Source: Lunularia cruciata (taxonomy: Eukaryota > Streptophyta > Marchantiopsida > Lunulariales > Lunulariaceae). Taken from it: 64,000 nt of DNA. The first letter of the stretch is position 1; every line of letters begins with the position of its first letter. The translations under genes and the position numbers were made by a program. This document shows, piece after piece, positions 22,693-35,468 of the stretch. Under the pieces are notes generated by a model. That model was not told where the DNA came from and made no database searches. It saw only the letters and a list, made by a program, of their open reading frames with translations. The stretch spans positions 19,546,517 through 19,610,516 of the forward strand of contig OX419755.1 in assembly GCA_948567375.1 (NCBI GenBank). Direction: 5' to 3'.

Positions 22693-25600
22693 ATGGTTGC
22701 CCTGGAATTGCCTCTCGTGAAGGAGATGGAAGAGTTTCCCTCCAAGATCAAGCTCGAGAACCCAATTGGAAGTGCAACTCTAGGTCCGTATTTGTATGCC
22801 AATCACAGAAATATTCGGAGTTGTTCTGTCACCAGTGCAGAGGAGGTATTGTCAGAAATTTCATCCTTGTGCTGACCTTGTATTCATGCAATTGTCAGGT
22901 GTTGATCTTGCGGACGATGATTGGGAGATTCCCGTCGAGGCATATACCGTTCTTCACAAGTAAGTCTGGCCAGACATGAAACATTTGTCTATTTTACCGT
23001 CTTTGTTAAAAGTAGTCCAGCTTTGCTGTCTGGCAGGAGTAGAGTATCCCTTCAGAATATCCCGGACCATGTTCGGGTTACCATTATTGAAACGCCTCGT
23101 GGATTGTTTCTCGGGTTGGTCCTATGGTTGTTTTCGCAGTAACATCGTACGTATGATGTGGGTCACAGGTTAGCGAAAAACTGGACGGACATCTCCGGCA
23201 ATCGAAATCTTACTCTGAGGCCCTTGAAGGGTGCCATGACAAATGAAGTTTATGAATGTCACTGGGAACCGACAAACAAGGAAGAAGAACCCAGGAGGGT
23301 GTTGGTGCGCGTGTACGGAGAGAGCTCAGAGCTATTCTTTAATAGAGACAATGAGATTCTGACCTTCGAGAAAATGTCTCAACATGGACATGGTCCACGT
23401 CTGCTTGCACGTTTCAGTACAGGGCGCGTCGAAGAATTTCTCAATGCCAGGGTATTTTTGTCCGCTGAGCTGAATGCTAGCAGCAATCGATCTTTGTTGA
23501 ATTTCGGTACTAGTCGAAGGAAGGATGTGGCAATGAGCAGACTATCTTGTAGACGTGCTACTTCGAAATTAAGCAGTAAACATTTGTTCCCTTGCTCTGA
23601 TAGCGCATTGTCCACGTCTTGCTCATCATTGAAATTTATGGATTGAACACTCGCATGATTTCGTTTGGAACAGACATTGTCAGCAGCAGATGTGAGAAAT
23701 CCTGAAATATCAATTCAAATTGCGGTAAAGCTGAGACATTTCCACTCACTCGATATGCCCGGACCAGCTAAGCCCATGATATGGGAACGCCTGAGGTTTG
23801 TGCAACATCCTGTTTCATACTTGTCACAGAACAAAAGACCGGTGTTTGTAGATCTATATTAGCTTTCAATTGACTGAAATGCTATGGAATAAATTCAAAC
23901 TTATTTGTTGGAGGGGCTTGTGGCCTAGCTGCATTCGTCAATGGCGGGGTAGAGTGTATTTTCTGAACGTAACTGTCTCGGAATTGTGTGTAACCAAATC
24001 GTCTACTTTGCAGATTGTGGCTGGAGAAGTCGCTGGAGCTAGCTAGCCCGGATCAAATAGAAGAATTTCATCTCGATCAACTGGGTGATGAGATAGTTCA
24101 TGCGGAGAAAGTGGCTCAAAAGCTGGACGAGCGAATAGGATTCTGTCATAATGATCTTCAGTATGGAAACATGATGATTGAAGATAATGATACCAATCTC
24201 ACGATAATTGTATGTTGTCCGTATCTCTCTTCTTATTCCTTATTGGGTAAAGTACCATTGCTGCAGTTGCCGGACGTTACTCTGCTGGCCGGACCTTAAA
24301 TGCCCAACACATTGATGCTTTAGAACCTAGTATTGCAACTTTTTCGAGCCTGGGGTGACAGGGAGATTTGTTTCAAAGCGGGAAATGAGATGCGGAAATG
24401 GGGTGTGGTTCTGACGATGGCTCATCTGGGATCACAACAGGACTATGAGTATGCAAGCTTTAATCCTATTGCGTACGATATTGCCAACTACTTTTGTGAA
24501 ATGGCTGCTGACTACCACACCGATACACCTCATGTGTTGGACTACACTAAATATCCTGGTAAACACTTTCAAAATGCACGATTAGCTTGTACATTTACCA
24601 CTTGACTTGGTGATTATGTCCCCTGAGGAGAAGAGCAAATGAGTCCCCATCAGATAGGGGACGTCGATTGAAAGAGAAGACGAGCATCGAAAGCTAGTAC
24701 TAGGGGACGTTAGAGCACTTCTTACTCAAAATTCTCACAGTTTACCGGAAGCATGCCTTAGTGGATTGCTCTTGTGCTGCTTGCTTCCCTATTCAAGGTG
24801 TATTGCTTATGTGTTCCGGTAGGTCCACATCACTGGCTCCTACAGCTGAATTTACGTTGTGCTTGTCCTTACAAATGGAAGAGAACAACAGGACTTGTTG
24901 CATGTAGTCTCTTTTGACAACGGTGTTTGTTAGTTCATGCACCAGTCTGAACGCCATAGTCAAGTAAAAGATACGAACTACCAGCTTGACATCGTGTTCC
25001 AACCTTAAAGTGACATCCTAATCCATCTGATACTTTCCACAGATAACGAGGATCGCCGAAGATTTGTAACTGTCTACTTGCAAGCGGCAGGTGAGAGTTC
25101 ATATCTCAATAGAGGATTTATGTCTCCGGATTTATGTCGTGTGGTTGACCGGGGTGAAATTTCATGATTACGGGAAGATGATCAATGGCATTTTTCATTG
25201 ATGTCAATCATCATCTGGTTGGAAGAATCGCACAAGGTTTTATTGCTGGCAACTTTTGTATACCCAGTGTTGCTTTAGCTTTAACAGAAAATACGAATCT
25301 TACACTGGGTATATATGTGAGGAATCAATAGCACTAATGTTGATTCTTGCGAACTAAGGAGGGATGGCTGTGTTATACTCAGGTGAGACTGTTGAGGAGG
25401 AGGAGATCGATGCTTTGGTGAGGGACACGGACAGATATAGACTTGCTAGCCATCTACTTTGGGGGCTGTGGGGTATCATATCAGTAAGTAACTTCCTTCA
25501 GTTGTACGCCACCTATGATATTGGACTTTTAAGACAAGTTAGCTTGCCAATGTTCTTCTCTTCCTTTCTCCTGAAATAGATCTGAAGTTGCAAAGTATTT

Positions 25601-25875
25601 TTGTCCAGTTCTTTATACATAGATGGGAGTGACTATGCTGCTGGCGTAGTACCCGTATCTTAAGCTTGTTTTGTAAAATTTGTTTCATAGCGCATACCTT
25701 ACCAGAAGCTAAATCATCGAACGCATATCGTAGACCGGATGAAACTTACGTGGGTGTGTGCTCTACTCTGTGGCAGGCCCAGACGTCAGAGATAGACTTC
25801 AACTACCTGGAATATGCACGTCAAAGATTTGAACAATACTATTTGCTGAAGTCATGCGAGATTACGCGTTCCTAA
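22693..25875 (+). CDS. CEK: Choline/ethanolamine kinase
   Basis: Exons: 22693-22783, 22899-22959, 23169-23451, 23674-23795, 24014-24209, 24441-24558, 25043-25090, 25383-25483, 25777-25875, giving 372 residues, the usual plant length. It phosphorylates choline and/or ethanolamine with ATP, the first step of the CDP-choline/ethanolamine (Kennedy) pathway for membrane phospholipids, in the cytosol. Seen: N-terminal ATP-lobe residues ([15 protein letters not shown], about 78-92), the phosphotransferase loop [10 protein letters not shown] with catalytic Asp near residue 233, and the choline-kinase motif [20 protein letters not shown] starting at 252 with the metal-binding acidic residue. The last exon ends in a basic-serine tail (CEITRS). 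All junctions agree in phase. The donor of exon 1 (TAG/GTCCGT) is weak, so the start of the protein is the least sure part. Choline versus ethanolamine preference cannot be read from sequence. Confidence 0.96.
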
Positions 25876-26707
25876 GTGCGGGTGGTCCATGGTGTAACCA
25901 TAGTTACACCGCAGTGATGTCCGCGTGAGAAGGGTTTGGTTCGACCAGCTATGCTTGACCTGGCTTGTCTTGCCGACTTGTTCGTTACTGGTTTACGTTG
26001 GTTACTGCTTATATAAGGACTGCGTCTGGAAGGGCAATCACTTCTCTTGTTCCTGTCTTTTAGGCAGTTGCGGTCGGTTCCACTCCCTGTATCTTGGAAG
26101 CCAGAATCTTCGGCTATCTTCCCGTTCATCATCTGTTTGGAGCATATCAGTTTCAAAGAACTTGTATTTAGTGTATTATAATGGCGTATGTTTTGTAGAT
26201 CCTCGAGTAGACTGAAATTTCTCTTTACTTCACGCCACTTAGAGATGTCTTATATTATTCTTTAGAACGCTTCTAGGTTGAGAAGCCAGTGACATCCTAG
26301 TAGCATGTAGATGACCTTAGTTGAGTTGTATCAGCCCCTGATAGATTATCTTTACAAGAAGATGCTATCTCGATTAGCTTACTGGGTACATTTCAGAGTA
26401 AGAAATTATTTTCTTCTGAGTTAGGAAATAGCCTGCTTCCACCTGTCGAACCCAAATACCCCTCAAGAATGTTGAAGCAGTCTATTTCCTCGCTCAGATG
26501 AAACAGGTTTTCCACCGTGCCTTGCGTTTCCAATCAAGCCATGATTCTTGTCAGTGAAAATTATGTGCTGGTCCCTAGACCCTATCGGGCTTCTTTGGAC
26601 GATTATTTCAATAAAGAGAATTTTTAAAAGGTTTCCTATCGTTGATTTCCTATTCGTTTCTCATGGTCTTATTCGGCGAATCGATCATGTTTTGATACTA
26701 TGGAGAA
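25876..26707. other. 3' flank of the kinase gene
   Basis: No coding feature supported. It should hold the 3' untranslated region and poly(A) site. Short frames on both strands here have no family resemblance. Confidence 0.5.
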
Positions 26708-27025
26708 CTACCTGACTCTATTACATCTTGTTCGCATGTTTGCTTAATTTGATCGCATAAGCTATGAACTTTTTCATGTTCAAACGCTCTTGTTCTAATA
26801 ATTCACGATAATTACCTGACTCTGTTACCTGGTAGCATGCTTGCTTAATCTGATTATATACATCATCTTCTTTATATACCTCTCGTTTGAACATGTTCAA
26901 ATGCTCGTGTTCTGATATTCACAGAAATTACCTGACTCAGTTACTTCTTGTTTGCATAGGCGCTTGATTTGATCATGTAAGTTTTCAACTCTCCCGTGTT
27001 TAAAACTATGCTTCTGGGAAATGGA
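26708..27025. repeat. Degenerate tandem array, three units of about 103-116 bp
   Basis: Units start at 26708, 26811 and 26927, each with (AT)TACCTGACTC(T/A)(A/G)TTAC, then TTGCTTAATTTGATC-like sequence. In the first two units a TGTTCAAA(C/T)GCTC(T/G)TG block follows; the third has a diverged GTGTTTAAAACTATG in its place. The third unit runs into the left arm of the foldback at 26983. Confidence 0.8.
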
Positions 27026-27099
27026 TCTCTCGGGTCCATTTCCCAGAAGCATAGTTTTAAACACGGGAGAGTTGAAATGGACCCGAGAGATCCATTTCC
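26983..27099. repeat. Perfect foldback (43-bp arms) plus inverted copy of its loop
   Basis: Left arm 26983-27025 and right arm 27035-27077 are perfect reverse complements over 43 bp, separated by the 9-nt loop TCTCTCGGG. Directly after, 27075-27099 is the exact reverse complement of 27017-27041, so the loop also exists in inverted form (CCCGAGAGA at 27082-27090). Transcribed RNA from either strand would form a long perfect hairpin. Confidence 0.95.
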
Positions 27100-29716
27100 A
27101 CTGCACAATTCTTAGAACCGATGTAGTATCAAACATCGGTTGTGTCCAGCATCTAAACTTTGAAACTCGTTCACTTCAATTCAGTTCAAATGGCAGCTGT
27201 GCTAGATCTTTGTCGGACATTACACAAACTTAACCGCCGCAGTTTGTTGAGTCTCGCTGCGTTACTGCAAGTTATACCCAGTTTTGACAATCCTTCATCT
27301 TACGAGATAACCGTAGTGTCTTCACAGCTTTACCCCCGACGTGTAACCGAGTGAACTCATGACAGTCAAGATCAGAGTTTCACAACGGTCACATCGTATC
27401 AGATCATGTTCACACACTACCTCTAAGGTGGAGCCATCCCGAAGACAAGTACAGAAAATCGAAACATTTCACGAACAGATGTTACAACCACCGGAATCCA
27501 CCATCCCTTACCTGAATGCTGGCCTTACCTGAACCAGGAAAACATGAATGCTGGCCAGCCGGCTGCCGGCTAAATCCTAAATTGAATGACTTGTGAGAGA
27601 CAAACAGGTACAGGACGCAGACATAACGTCACCACCTACAGCAGAGCTCAATCCTCGCGGTTGTGGATACGGTAGTCTCGCACAGAAATTCTTCGAACGG
27701 GCAACTAAGACTAGATCCTTATATTCATCCAGTCTCATACGGGATGGACTTTGATATTGCAAATACTGTTCTCACATAGAACCAAATCTGGTCAAAAGGA
27801 CCTCATGAGATTCTATAGTGGTGTCCCCACTTTACCGCCGCCCAATCCAAGACACTTTGAGTTTCAAGATGAATGTGTTTCTACTCCACGTGATATAACA
27901 CCCATTCCAATAAATCGAACAGTGTTAGAAGAAGGTGGTAATCTTATCAGCACACTCTGTGTGCTTCGTGTAAGTATTCCTTGGCTTGACAAATCTATCC
28001 TGCGTGTTTGCATAGCATTACACAAACCAAATCCTCGTGGTCCACACTCCAGCTTTGGCTTGGCCCGGCTTTTTGGTCAAAGTTCTTCTCATTCGGACCC
28101 AAAATTGTCGACCTCCTCTGTTCTCCTGACAGGAAGATCATGATTGCCCAAAAGGATTTAATCGAGCTTGCCATACACCACTCAAATCTACTTTAATAAT
28201 CAAAAAGGCGACCTCAGGCGGGATATCAAGAAGGATGTGCAGACCTCATCGAGCCCGTACCAGGATAAAGCACCGAGGTAAAATGGCTAAGCTTCAATAA
28301 TATCGGTATGAAAAGTCTGCGCTACTGCACTACAGATATCCAAACTATGCAAATCATATGGTTCATAATGCTACTCGAGCATTCGAGAAAACACCACCTA
28401 ATATGATTATTTTCCTAACTGGATTGCTTTCTTGTCGATATTGAACCAGCAAGTGTTGTCTATAGAGCAATAAAGTAGTTTACGATATAAGAAAGAAAGT
28501 GAGAATGATATCCTTGGCGTATACCATGCATGCTCTATTCTCTCAGCACTTTCTGGGAATCTGTCGAATGCCGTATCGATCACTGCATATCCCTACACTT
28601 GGAGACCTTGGTTGGTGCAATTTTGCTGGCTGCCCATCTAAGAGAACCGGGGAGAATGATAACCATCTCTTCGAAAATTATATCACATATTAAATTCGGA
28701 ACACTTATCATCTCTCGAACCAAATATAAATATATGCTAACTCGCTTCGCTGTTATCTACTTTAATAGTGGTAGAGATGTAGATGGTCAGTAAAGTATCA
28801 ATACACTTCTAACCCATGCTACAAAGTGTGTTGATACGTTATTGTGGTGGAAAAGAAAAGGTCCAGAGTATCACCCATAGATCACTTTACTCGTACTCGT
28901 ACTCGTAGTAGATTCTTTGACTCCAATAACCATTGATCTGATGTAAATTGTGAGTTCTGTACGATTAAACCGTCCACTTGCCACGAGTTCGTTTAGATGC
29001 ACCAGCCGTTAAATCTGTGGTACAGACATCCATTAAAAATAGAACTTTTTTTGAGACTTAAACATGTCGCATGAGGAGATATATGAATGACATAAGAGAG
29101 TATTTGTTGCACACTCATACACTATAAGCAGAGGTTCAAACCTCTCAAATTAAAATTCCCGTAGGGGAAAGGGCAGATGGAAAGAAACTTCGCTGTGTTT
29201 TGAATATCATGAATTTTAAAGTTTAATTAATATAATAAAAAGAGAAAAAGAAAACTTACAAAGGGATTAATAACCGGTAGAAGACCTTGGCGTGGAGACA
29301 AGAGGGATACAAGATTCGGTAACAGCAAAAGAGAGTGATCGTGTCAGTTGGCGCCAGTGCCGCCGCGCCACTACAGTAGGAAGGCTACAAGCGGGGGAGT
29401 GTACGAACTCCCAGTCCATTTACTGTGCATGAATTGGCAGCATGTATCGAGTGATTGACTGGCGACTTGACTGACGACTTTAGGGGCCGATGAGTTACAG
29501 AAGGTAAGAGAGGTCACGCGTTGCTGCGCAGGTAGGCAGGAGATGCGAATTTCGGAAAGAAAGAGAAATTGGACTCATCCGTTTCGTATCTTGGTGAAGA
29601 AAACGGAACGTCGGGGATGAAAGAAGAAGAAGGAGCGGTGGTAAGGAAATTGAGGAGGGAAAGAGGGGAGGCTGGTACGCCAATGGGCCTCCTCCTCGTG
29701 AAATTGTGAGAGGTGG
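27100..29716. other. Spacer and IRX9H-like upstream region
   Basis: Nothing coding is supported. A 130-codon plus-strand frame at 27751-28143 lacks any recognised motif. A (CTCGTA)-like short repeat lies near 28890-28910. The last few hundred bases (from about 29300) become more GC-rich, consistent with the promoter and 5' leader of the next gene. Confidence 0.5.
28202..28292 (+). repeat. Dispersed hairpin repeat R, copy 2 (diverged)
   Basis: In the same orientation as the 63838 copy: AAAAAGGCGACC, then AAGGATGTGCAGACCTCATC (hairpin stem with a mismatch), GAGCCCGTAC, and ends AGGTAAAATGGCTAAG. The order of blocks is as in the better preserved copies. Confidence 0.7.
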
Positions 29717-32308
29717 ATGGCGAGAGCGTTGCGAAGGACGCTCTCTGCGCATATACAGGAGGAGAATCTCAGCAGCAGTGGTAGGGGGAGCGTGAATAGT
29801 GGTTTCATAATGCAGATCGGGGGACGAGGGGGTAGAGGAGGCGGTGTATGTGCGGTGTCTTCATCGCAGCGAGACCTGCAGGGGAGTCATGTTTCGTCAT
29901 TGATGTCTCTGTCATCCGGGGTTGCTGGTGGCACTGGCGGACTCACGGGATCGTCATCCACGGGGAACTTGCTACCTAATTCTAGTTCGATCTTAGATGG
30001 GCTCTTTAATCTGAACAAGTTGGCGATGATTGTCCCGTCGTCGTGGTTAAGAATTATGGCCCGGCCGAGCTCCATGGACAGGCCGGGGAAGTCTAAGGGG
30101 ACCTTGTACAGGAGGCCTATGATGCAGCTGTTATTGAGTTTCGTCTTAGGCTTAGTGTTGGGATTTACTCCGATCAGCTGGTCTGGATTTACCTTTGCAA
30201 GAGATGATCCACGGGACGACTTCGCCATAGAGGTGAATGGTTTCGTGACCAATTTGCAGAGAGAAGGGAGTCAGTCGGGGGAAAAGCTTATAGAGCTTGA
30301 GTCTGAGAAAAGCGCGGTAGGTTTAGGACATGACGGAGCAGGGTTGAACCCTGATGTGGATATCACCGATGGTATGAGCGGTTCGAAGTTAGATGTCTCA
30401 GGAGCAAATCTTCTGGATATTCCGCCAGGTCTGAATTTCACCAAGGATCCGCAGCGCAAGTTGCTAATCGTAGTTACTCCGACTTACAACAGGGCCTTTC
30501 AGGTTCATTTTTTGACTAGGCTGGCACATACACTGCGGCTCGTTTCCCCCCCTCTTTTGTGGCTCGTGGTAGAGGCCCCTGGCCAGTCCTTGGAAACTGC
30601 GTCGCTGCTAAGGCAGACCGGAATTATGTACAGACACCTTGTTTGTAACGAGAACCTTACGAATGTCAAAGATCGCGGCATCTATCAGCGAAATGTGGCG
30701 CTAAAACACATCGAGATACACCAGCTGGATGGAGTTGTCTATTTTGCAGATGATGACAATGTCTACTCCCTTGAACTGTTCGAACAACTGCGCAGAATCA
30801 AGTAATTTTCACATTATTTCTCTAGTCTTCACTCTTGAAAGGGACAGATATATTTGTCCAGAGTTTCCCTCCAACGTTTGATCAAGTTTCACCTTTGAGT
30901 TCTCGTTTGAGAAGTCTCGTTTCTCAATTTGAGAAACTCAAATTGAGGTGTTCTATGTCAATGTTCCATCAAGTAATGAAGAAGTGTCTGTCGTCTTGCT
31001 CTTTGTTGTAAATCTGCTTCAAAATAAGAAAGATCAGTATGAACAAATTATCTAAATCTACTCAGTTGTGTATATTTCTGTTCTAACGTAGTTTGGGAGA
31101 AATTCCTTACCTCAGTAAGGAATTTTTGGAAGCTGTAGTTCACAGCTCTCAAGATTTCGTCGTTCAGAATTAAATTCATGTTCGCCCCGCTGATTTATGG
31201 CCATGAAGTTCTTGAGCTTCAGTCACCACCGTCTTGACATCATGTCATTGGGATGTTTTCAACGGATTCCTTGACAACAGTCCGCAGAAGTTTCCCTTTT
31301 TCTTCTCATTTTTAACCTGACCCGTTAAACCACTATGATGTTGCAAAGATAGTCCGGAACTAACCATTAAATGTCTAATCCTCTGGTGTGGTTCCATTGT
31401 GATGTTTAAAAAGAATGATAAGCGACCTTTGTCAAGCGAGGCGAGCGTCGGGGTGTTAGTCTAGCTTGGATTTGATCTCTACTAGAATTCCTGGCTTGTC
31501 CTGCTCTCATTAAGAATCACTTTCTGTTCCTTTGGTTCTCTATAAGTGAGCAGGTCTACCTATTGGATTATGTCTTTTCTGATGTAAGGGTATCTGCGGT
31601 TTCAGTGGTGTTTCATAGTTCCGACTCGACTTGAACATCTTTTCACAAGTACTTCCCTTGTTCCTTCATGACACAGGCGATTTGGAACTTGGCCAGTAGG
31701 TATGATGGCAGAAAGCAAGGCAAAGGCAGTAGTTGAAGGACCTGTATGCGATGGCGAGAAGGTAATCGGTTGGCATACGAATGAGAAGAGCAAAAGACTG
31801 CGCAGATTTCACGTGGATATGTCTGGTTTCGGATTCAATAGCACGATCTTGTGGGACACAAAACACTGGCGCCATCGTTCATCAGAGCCGATACGACAAT
31901 TGGAATTGAAGGAAGGATTCCAGGTCAGCTGACTGATTCTCTCTTGTTGGTTCATCATCAACTTTCTGTCCTCTTTGCATAAGAAGCAAGTAGCAAGGCG
32001 CTGTTTCTTTTTCACAGTATAAACACCAGTGACCAAGAAAGGTGCAACTGGCCGCTGGTTGCCTGCTAGCAAGTAGCTAGAGCCCTTGATTAAGTTCTGC
32101 TTCTCTCAGTTGATACGCTGCTACTTGGACGCAGGAAACCACTTTTATAGAACAATTGGTTGAAGATGAAAGCCAAATGGAAGGACTTCCTAGCGGGTGT
32201 AACAAGATTATGGTGTGGCATTTGCACCTTGAAGCTCCAGGGCTGACTTACCCATCTGGCTGGTCCTTACCCCAACCTCTGGAGTCAAACATCCCTTTTC
32301 GTTCCTGA
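29717..32308 (+). CDS. IRX9H: GT43 glycosyltransferase, IRX9/IRX9H type
   Basis: Exons 29717-30801, 31677-31923 and 32135-32308 give 501 residues. The family (GT43) makes the xylan backbone in the Golgi as part of the IRX9/IRX10/IRX14 complex. Seen: a long low-complexity Gly/Ser N-terminus facing the cytosol, one signal-anchor helix at about 136-154 ([15 protein letters not shown]), then the catalytic domain from about 245 ([15 protein letters not shown]). The DxD-type motif FADDDNVYS has Asp 345-347. [23 protein letters not shown] and [17 protein letters not shown] follow, ending in [17 protein letters not shown] and [16 protein letters not shown]. These C-terminal blocks fit the IRX9/IRX9H branch rather than IRX14. 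In IRX9-type members the protein may be structural rather than catalytic, but here the DDD triad is kept. Splice phases agree at both junctions. Confidence 0.95.
30923..31124. repeat. Two perfect short hairpins in intron 1 of the GT43 gene
   Basis: CTCAATTTGAG (30923-30933) and its reverse complement (30937-30947) flank a 3-nt loop. AATTCCTTAC (31101-31110) and its reverse complement (31115-31124) flank CTCA. Both lie within the 875-bp first intron. Confidence 0.9.
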
Positions 32309-35300
32309 AGCGCTCACTCTACTTTCAGTGTACATAAAATCTCCATTCTGGTTGGACATACCAACAGCGGAGCTCCAGGAAGCACATCAACTGTCATCCA
32401 TGTAGGGAAGCACCAGCCAGCCATCTGGCAGTCCGTTGATCTGCAGACACGACGAAGCTGGTTGCTGATCGCAAACACTACTACCTGGGAAAGTTGTCCT
32501 GAAATTCAATGTGAGTAGTAACTGATACTACAAGGTCCGAGAAATTATTTGACGAATGGCCATTTGTTATAAATGGAACGGAAGGGGTAACTCACAGTTT
32601 TGTCTGCATGATATATTAGTACTTTATTAGCAGTCATGCCACTTTTCACGTTTGGCTAGTATCAAGTTTCAGTCAGCATGGGGAGGGATTAGTACTTCTC
32701 ATTCAACCTTCACCAAATTTCCTCTCTAAAGTTACCTTCAGACTTTGGAGCTGCAGGTATTGTAAATGTTTCTTAATCATGTGGATGACTGTGTTTGTCT
32801 TACTGCCTATTGTACAGGCATCATGCTAGTACTTTGCGGTCAGACGTGCACATCTACCTCGGCTTAGTTGTTGGACCTCAACAAAACTCACTTCAAGATG
32901 GCGTTTGGGATGTCACAGATCATGTATTCGTTATGTGACAACAGAATATGGTCATTGCATCTTTCCCATAAGTAAATTGGGCCGCTTCACAACATGCATG
33001 TACCAATCACTCTGTATCCTTCAACACCAACGTGGGCATAAAACCAAACCCTTTTGATAATCACATTTGCGTGCGTCGTGGAAGTAAAACTTGTCGAGAA
33101 CATTTGTCTGAAGTGTAGTTTGGTGTCTTTGTACGGCTGTGGACTCTTTCTACTAGTAGTTGGTTCGTACGGCTAAAACTCGGGTGTTGGGTAAACCCAG
33201 TGACTATTAGTCACTGTCAGATATTCCAAGATTTGTGGGGATCGGGTTTATGAAGACATGAATGAAACAGCGGATTTGCTGTAACTCATTAATTTCGGGT
33301 AGATAATTTTCTTCTTCCACCTTCTCTTTTGGCGGTTCCGGGTAAAATACACATAAAACAGGTAAAATTCGAATCACTGTTGGAGAGAGCTTTTCTCGGA
33401 GTAGGAATTGGTTTCTTGGTTTCTTTCTTTTTTCTTTGAGGAAAAGGAAGAAGTGAAGACATATCATAGATGAATTGACGAGAACTCAGGTTGGCTTGCC
33501 TGCATGCATTGAAAAGCCCAAGGAAATGACCGACGACATCAAGTGTCAGAAATACAATGTGAATTACTCCTGGTATGCTGCGGGCATTGAGCAACATGCA
33601 AGGAATATCGGGCCACGCAGTGGCTATACAAGTAGGGCAAAACTCGGAGCTGTCTGAGCGCAAGCCCTTATAGGAGCAGATGGCCTGGGGACCTAAAGAG
33701 TCCGCTGGCGAGTAGCTTTACCTTTTAGGGACAGTTTCGAGTACCAGAATGCAGAGACCAAAGTCATTCAATAAATTTCCACAGCTCAAGGACGCTGAGA
33801 TCAGTATATTTTCCGCAAGAGGAAGAAGCTTCCGTGCCATGTGCTTGACAGCTAACCACAGACCCATCCTGTTAAGACAGAAGCGCCGAGGAGTACCGAT
33901 AAGGAACTTTCGGGCACAAAGTGGAAAGATGCCATGGTCATCGGTGAATTCTTTCTTTCCTCGATTCTTTTAGGGTAGTCGTCAAGTAATAAAGTGCAAG
34001 CGGAAAATTTTAAAGAATCAGACCCAACCCTGAATTCACAGAAGCAAGTTTGGAATACTTCATACATTCAGAGCACTTTGAGATTGAAAATCTTTACTGA
34101 CTGGAATGATTTAAGCACAACGGAATGAGTGGGAGATCGCCAAACATAATCTGATGTTATGCCAAAAGTCAGGAACATTGCAAGAGCCACCAGAAGAAAG
34201 AAAGACGAAGAGACCGGGAGTATGCCAGAAGCATGTAGCGAGAAGCCAGCACGAGACATGCAACATAAAAACCTAAGTCCTGTGCAGCACGTCAAGTTCG
34301 AAAGCGATCTGAAATGTCGTTTCCGTTTGACGAAAGCTGAGCTGGACGGTAGAAGTAACTCAGCTCAAGCTAACTATAGAAATTTGTAAGAAGCCAATGA
34401 ACTCTTGTTCTATTACACTGTAGACAATATAAAGCAATGAAGTCCAGCAAGTCAAATTAAATTCTATCAACCTTTAGCTTTTAGTTTCCAATCCTGTCGA
34501 CCAACCGCCTTCCCTACCGCTGTGGTGGGCCTCCAAAATCTCTGTGCCCGCGACTGCTCTCAAGCTGAAACCTACAAAACATGCAGAGCCTTTTTAATCT
34601 CTCCGAAGGTGTCCAGTTATTGAACCCGGAACTTGCTTTTCCTGGATAGAACTGAGTGTGACTTGAACCGATGGATGTGTCAATTTTACCTAGACTTTCA
34701 GCCAGCGACCACACCAAGTCCGCCTACTCCTCCCGCTTGGTCGGTATATCTTTACATTCGTTGTTGACAAGTAAGTGGCTTCGTCACCTACGTAACTCGC
34801 CCCTATTTAAGACAGCTTTAGTCTAGGACTCGCCGGTGCCAGCCCTCTCTGAAAGACAGGGGAAGCGACGGGTGGGGTCCCCAAATGATCGAAGACGACG
34901 ACAAGGTCGTAGGAATTTTTGTTTTCTGACATGTGCCTCCCGAGGCTTCTCGGCAACTGAAAACTTCCGTCCAGACTCCTAACACGTGTTTGTTGCTCGC
35001 ATGGACAAGTTGGAATGAGTTATGGTTTTTCAACCACTAGTATTCTACGTCGCGGGGTTTAGTATATTCCATTGGTGAGAACCGAGCGACATGGTGGACG
35101 GAACGGTCTTGGTCAGGTTGGGTGAACGTGACGGTCGCGGCGCGGGTGCTGCTGTGCTTTTGCTGGTTCTGGTAGAGTACGGGGTGTACTGCCCACAAGA
35201 GGAGAGTAGCGGGAAATTTGTGGTGGACAGAGTAGACGACAAAGGGACGCAGCGTGATTGAGTGACTGATTGTTTGGAGCTGAAGGAAACTACTCGGTCT

Positions 35301-35440
35301 TAGAAAGACACACTGCCACACAAAGGGAGGTGGACAGCTCCAAGAGAGGTTCTAACACTCGGACCGAGTTTGTGGAAGCGAAGCAGACCGAGCTTGTTGG
35401 GAGGACGGTCAAGAAGAGCTGAAGAAGTTCAAGCTCGAGT
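32309..35440. other. Spacer between GT43 and dynamin genes
   Basis: No gene supported. Plus-strand frames of 60-76 codons at 33475, 33749 and 34159 lie close together and are basic, but have no known motif and no convincing splice chain. They could belong to a non-coding transcript or an unrecognised small gene. The part beyond about 34990 should be the upstream region of the dynamin gene. Confidence 0.4.
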
Positions 35441-35441
35441 G

Positions 35442-35468
35442 GTGTGTGTGTGTGTGTGTGTGTGTGTG
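35442..35468. repeat. (GT)n microsatellite upstream of the dynamin gene
   Basis: An uninterrupted GT run of about 27 nt, followed by a G-rich stretch, about 260 bp before the start codon. Confidence 0.95.

Noticed and set aside
27751-28143. 130-codon plus-strand frame
   Set aside because: No motif, no homologous look, no splice partners, and low-quality composition for a protein.
29100-29170. tRNA gene suggested by GGTTCAAACC
   Set aside because: The T-loop-like string is not accompanied by acceptor, D or anticodon stems at proper spacing.
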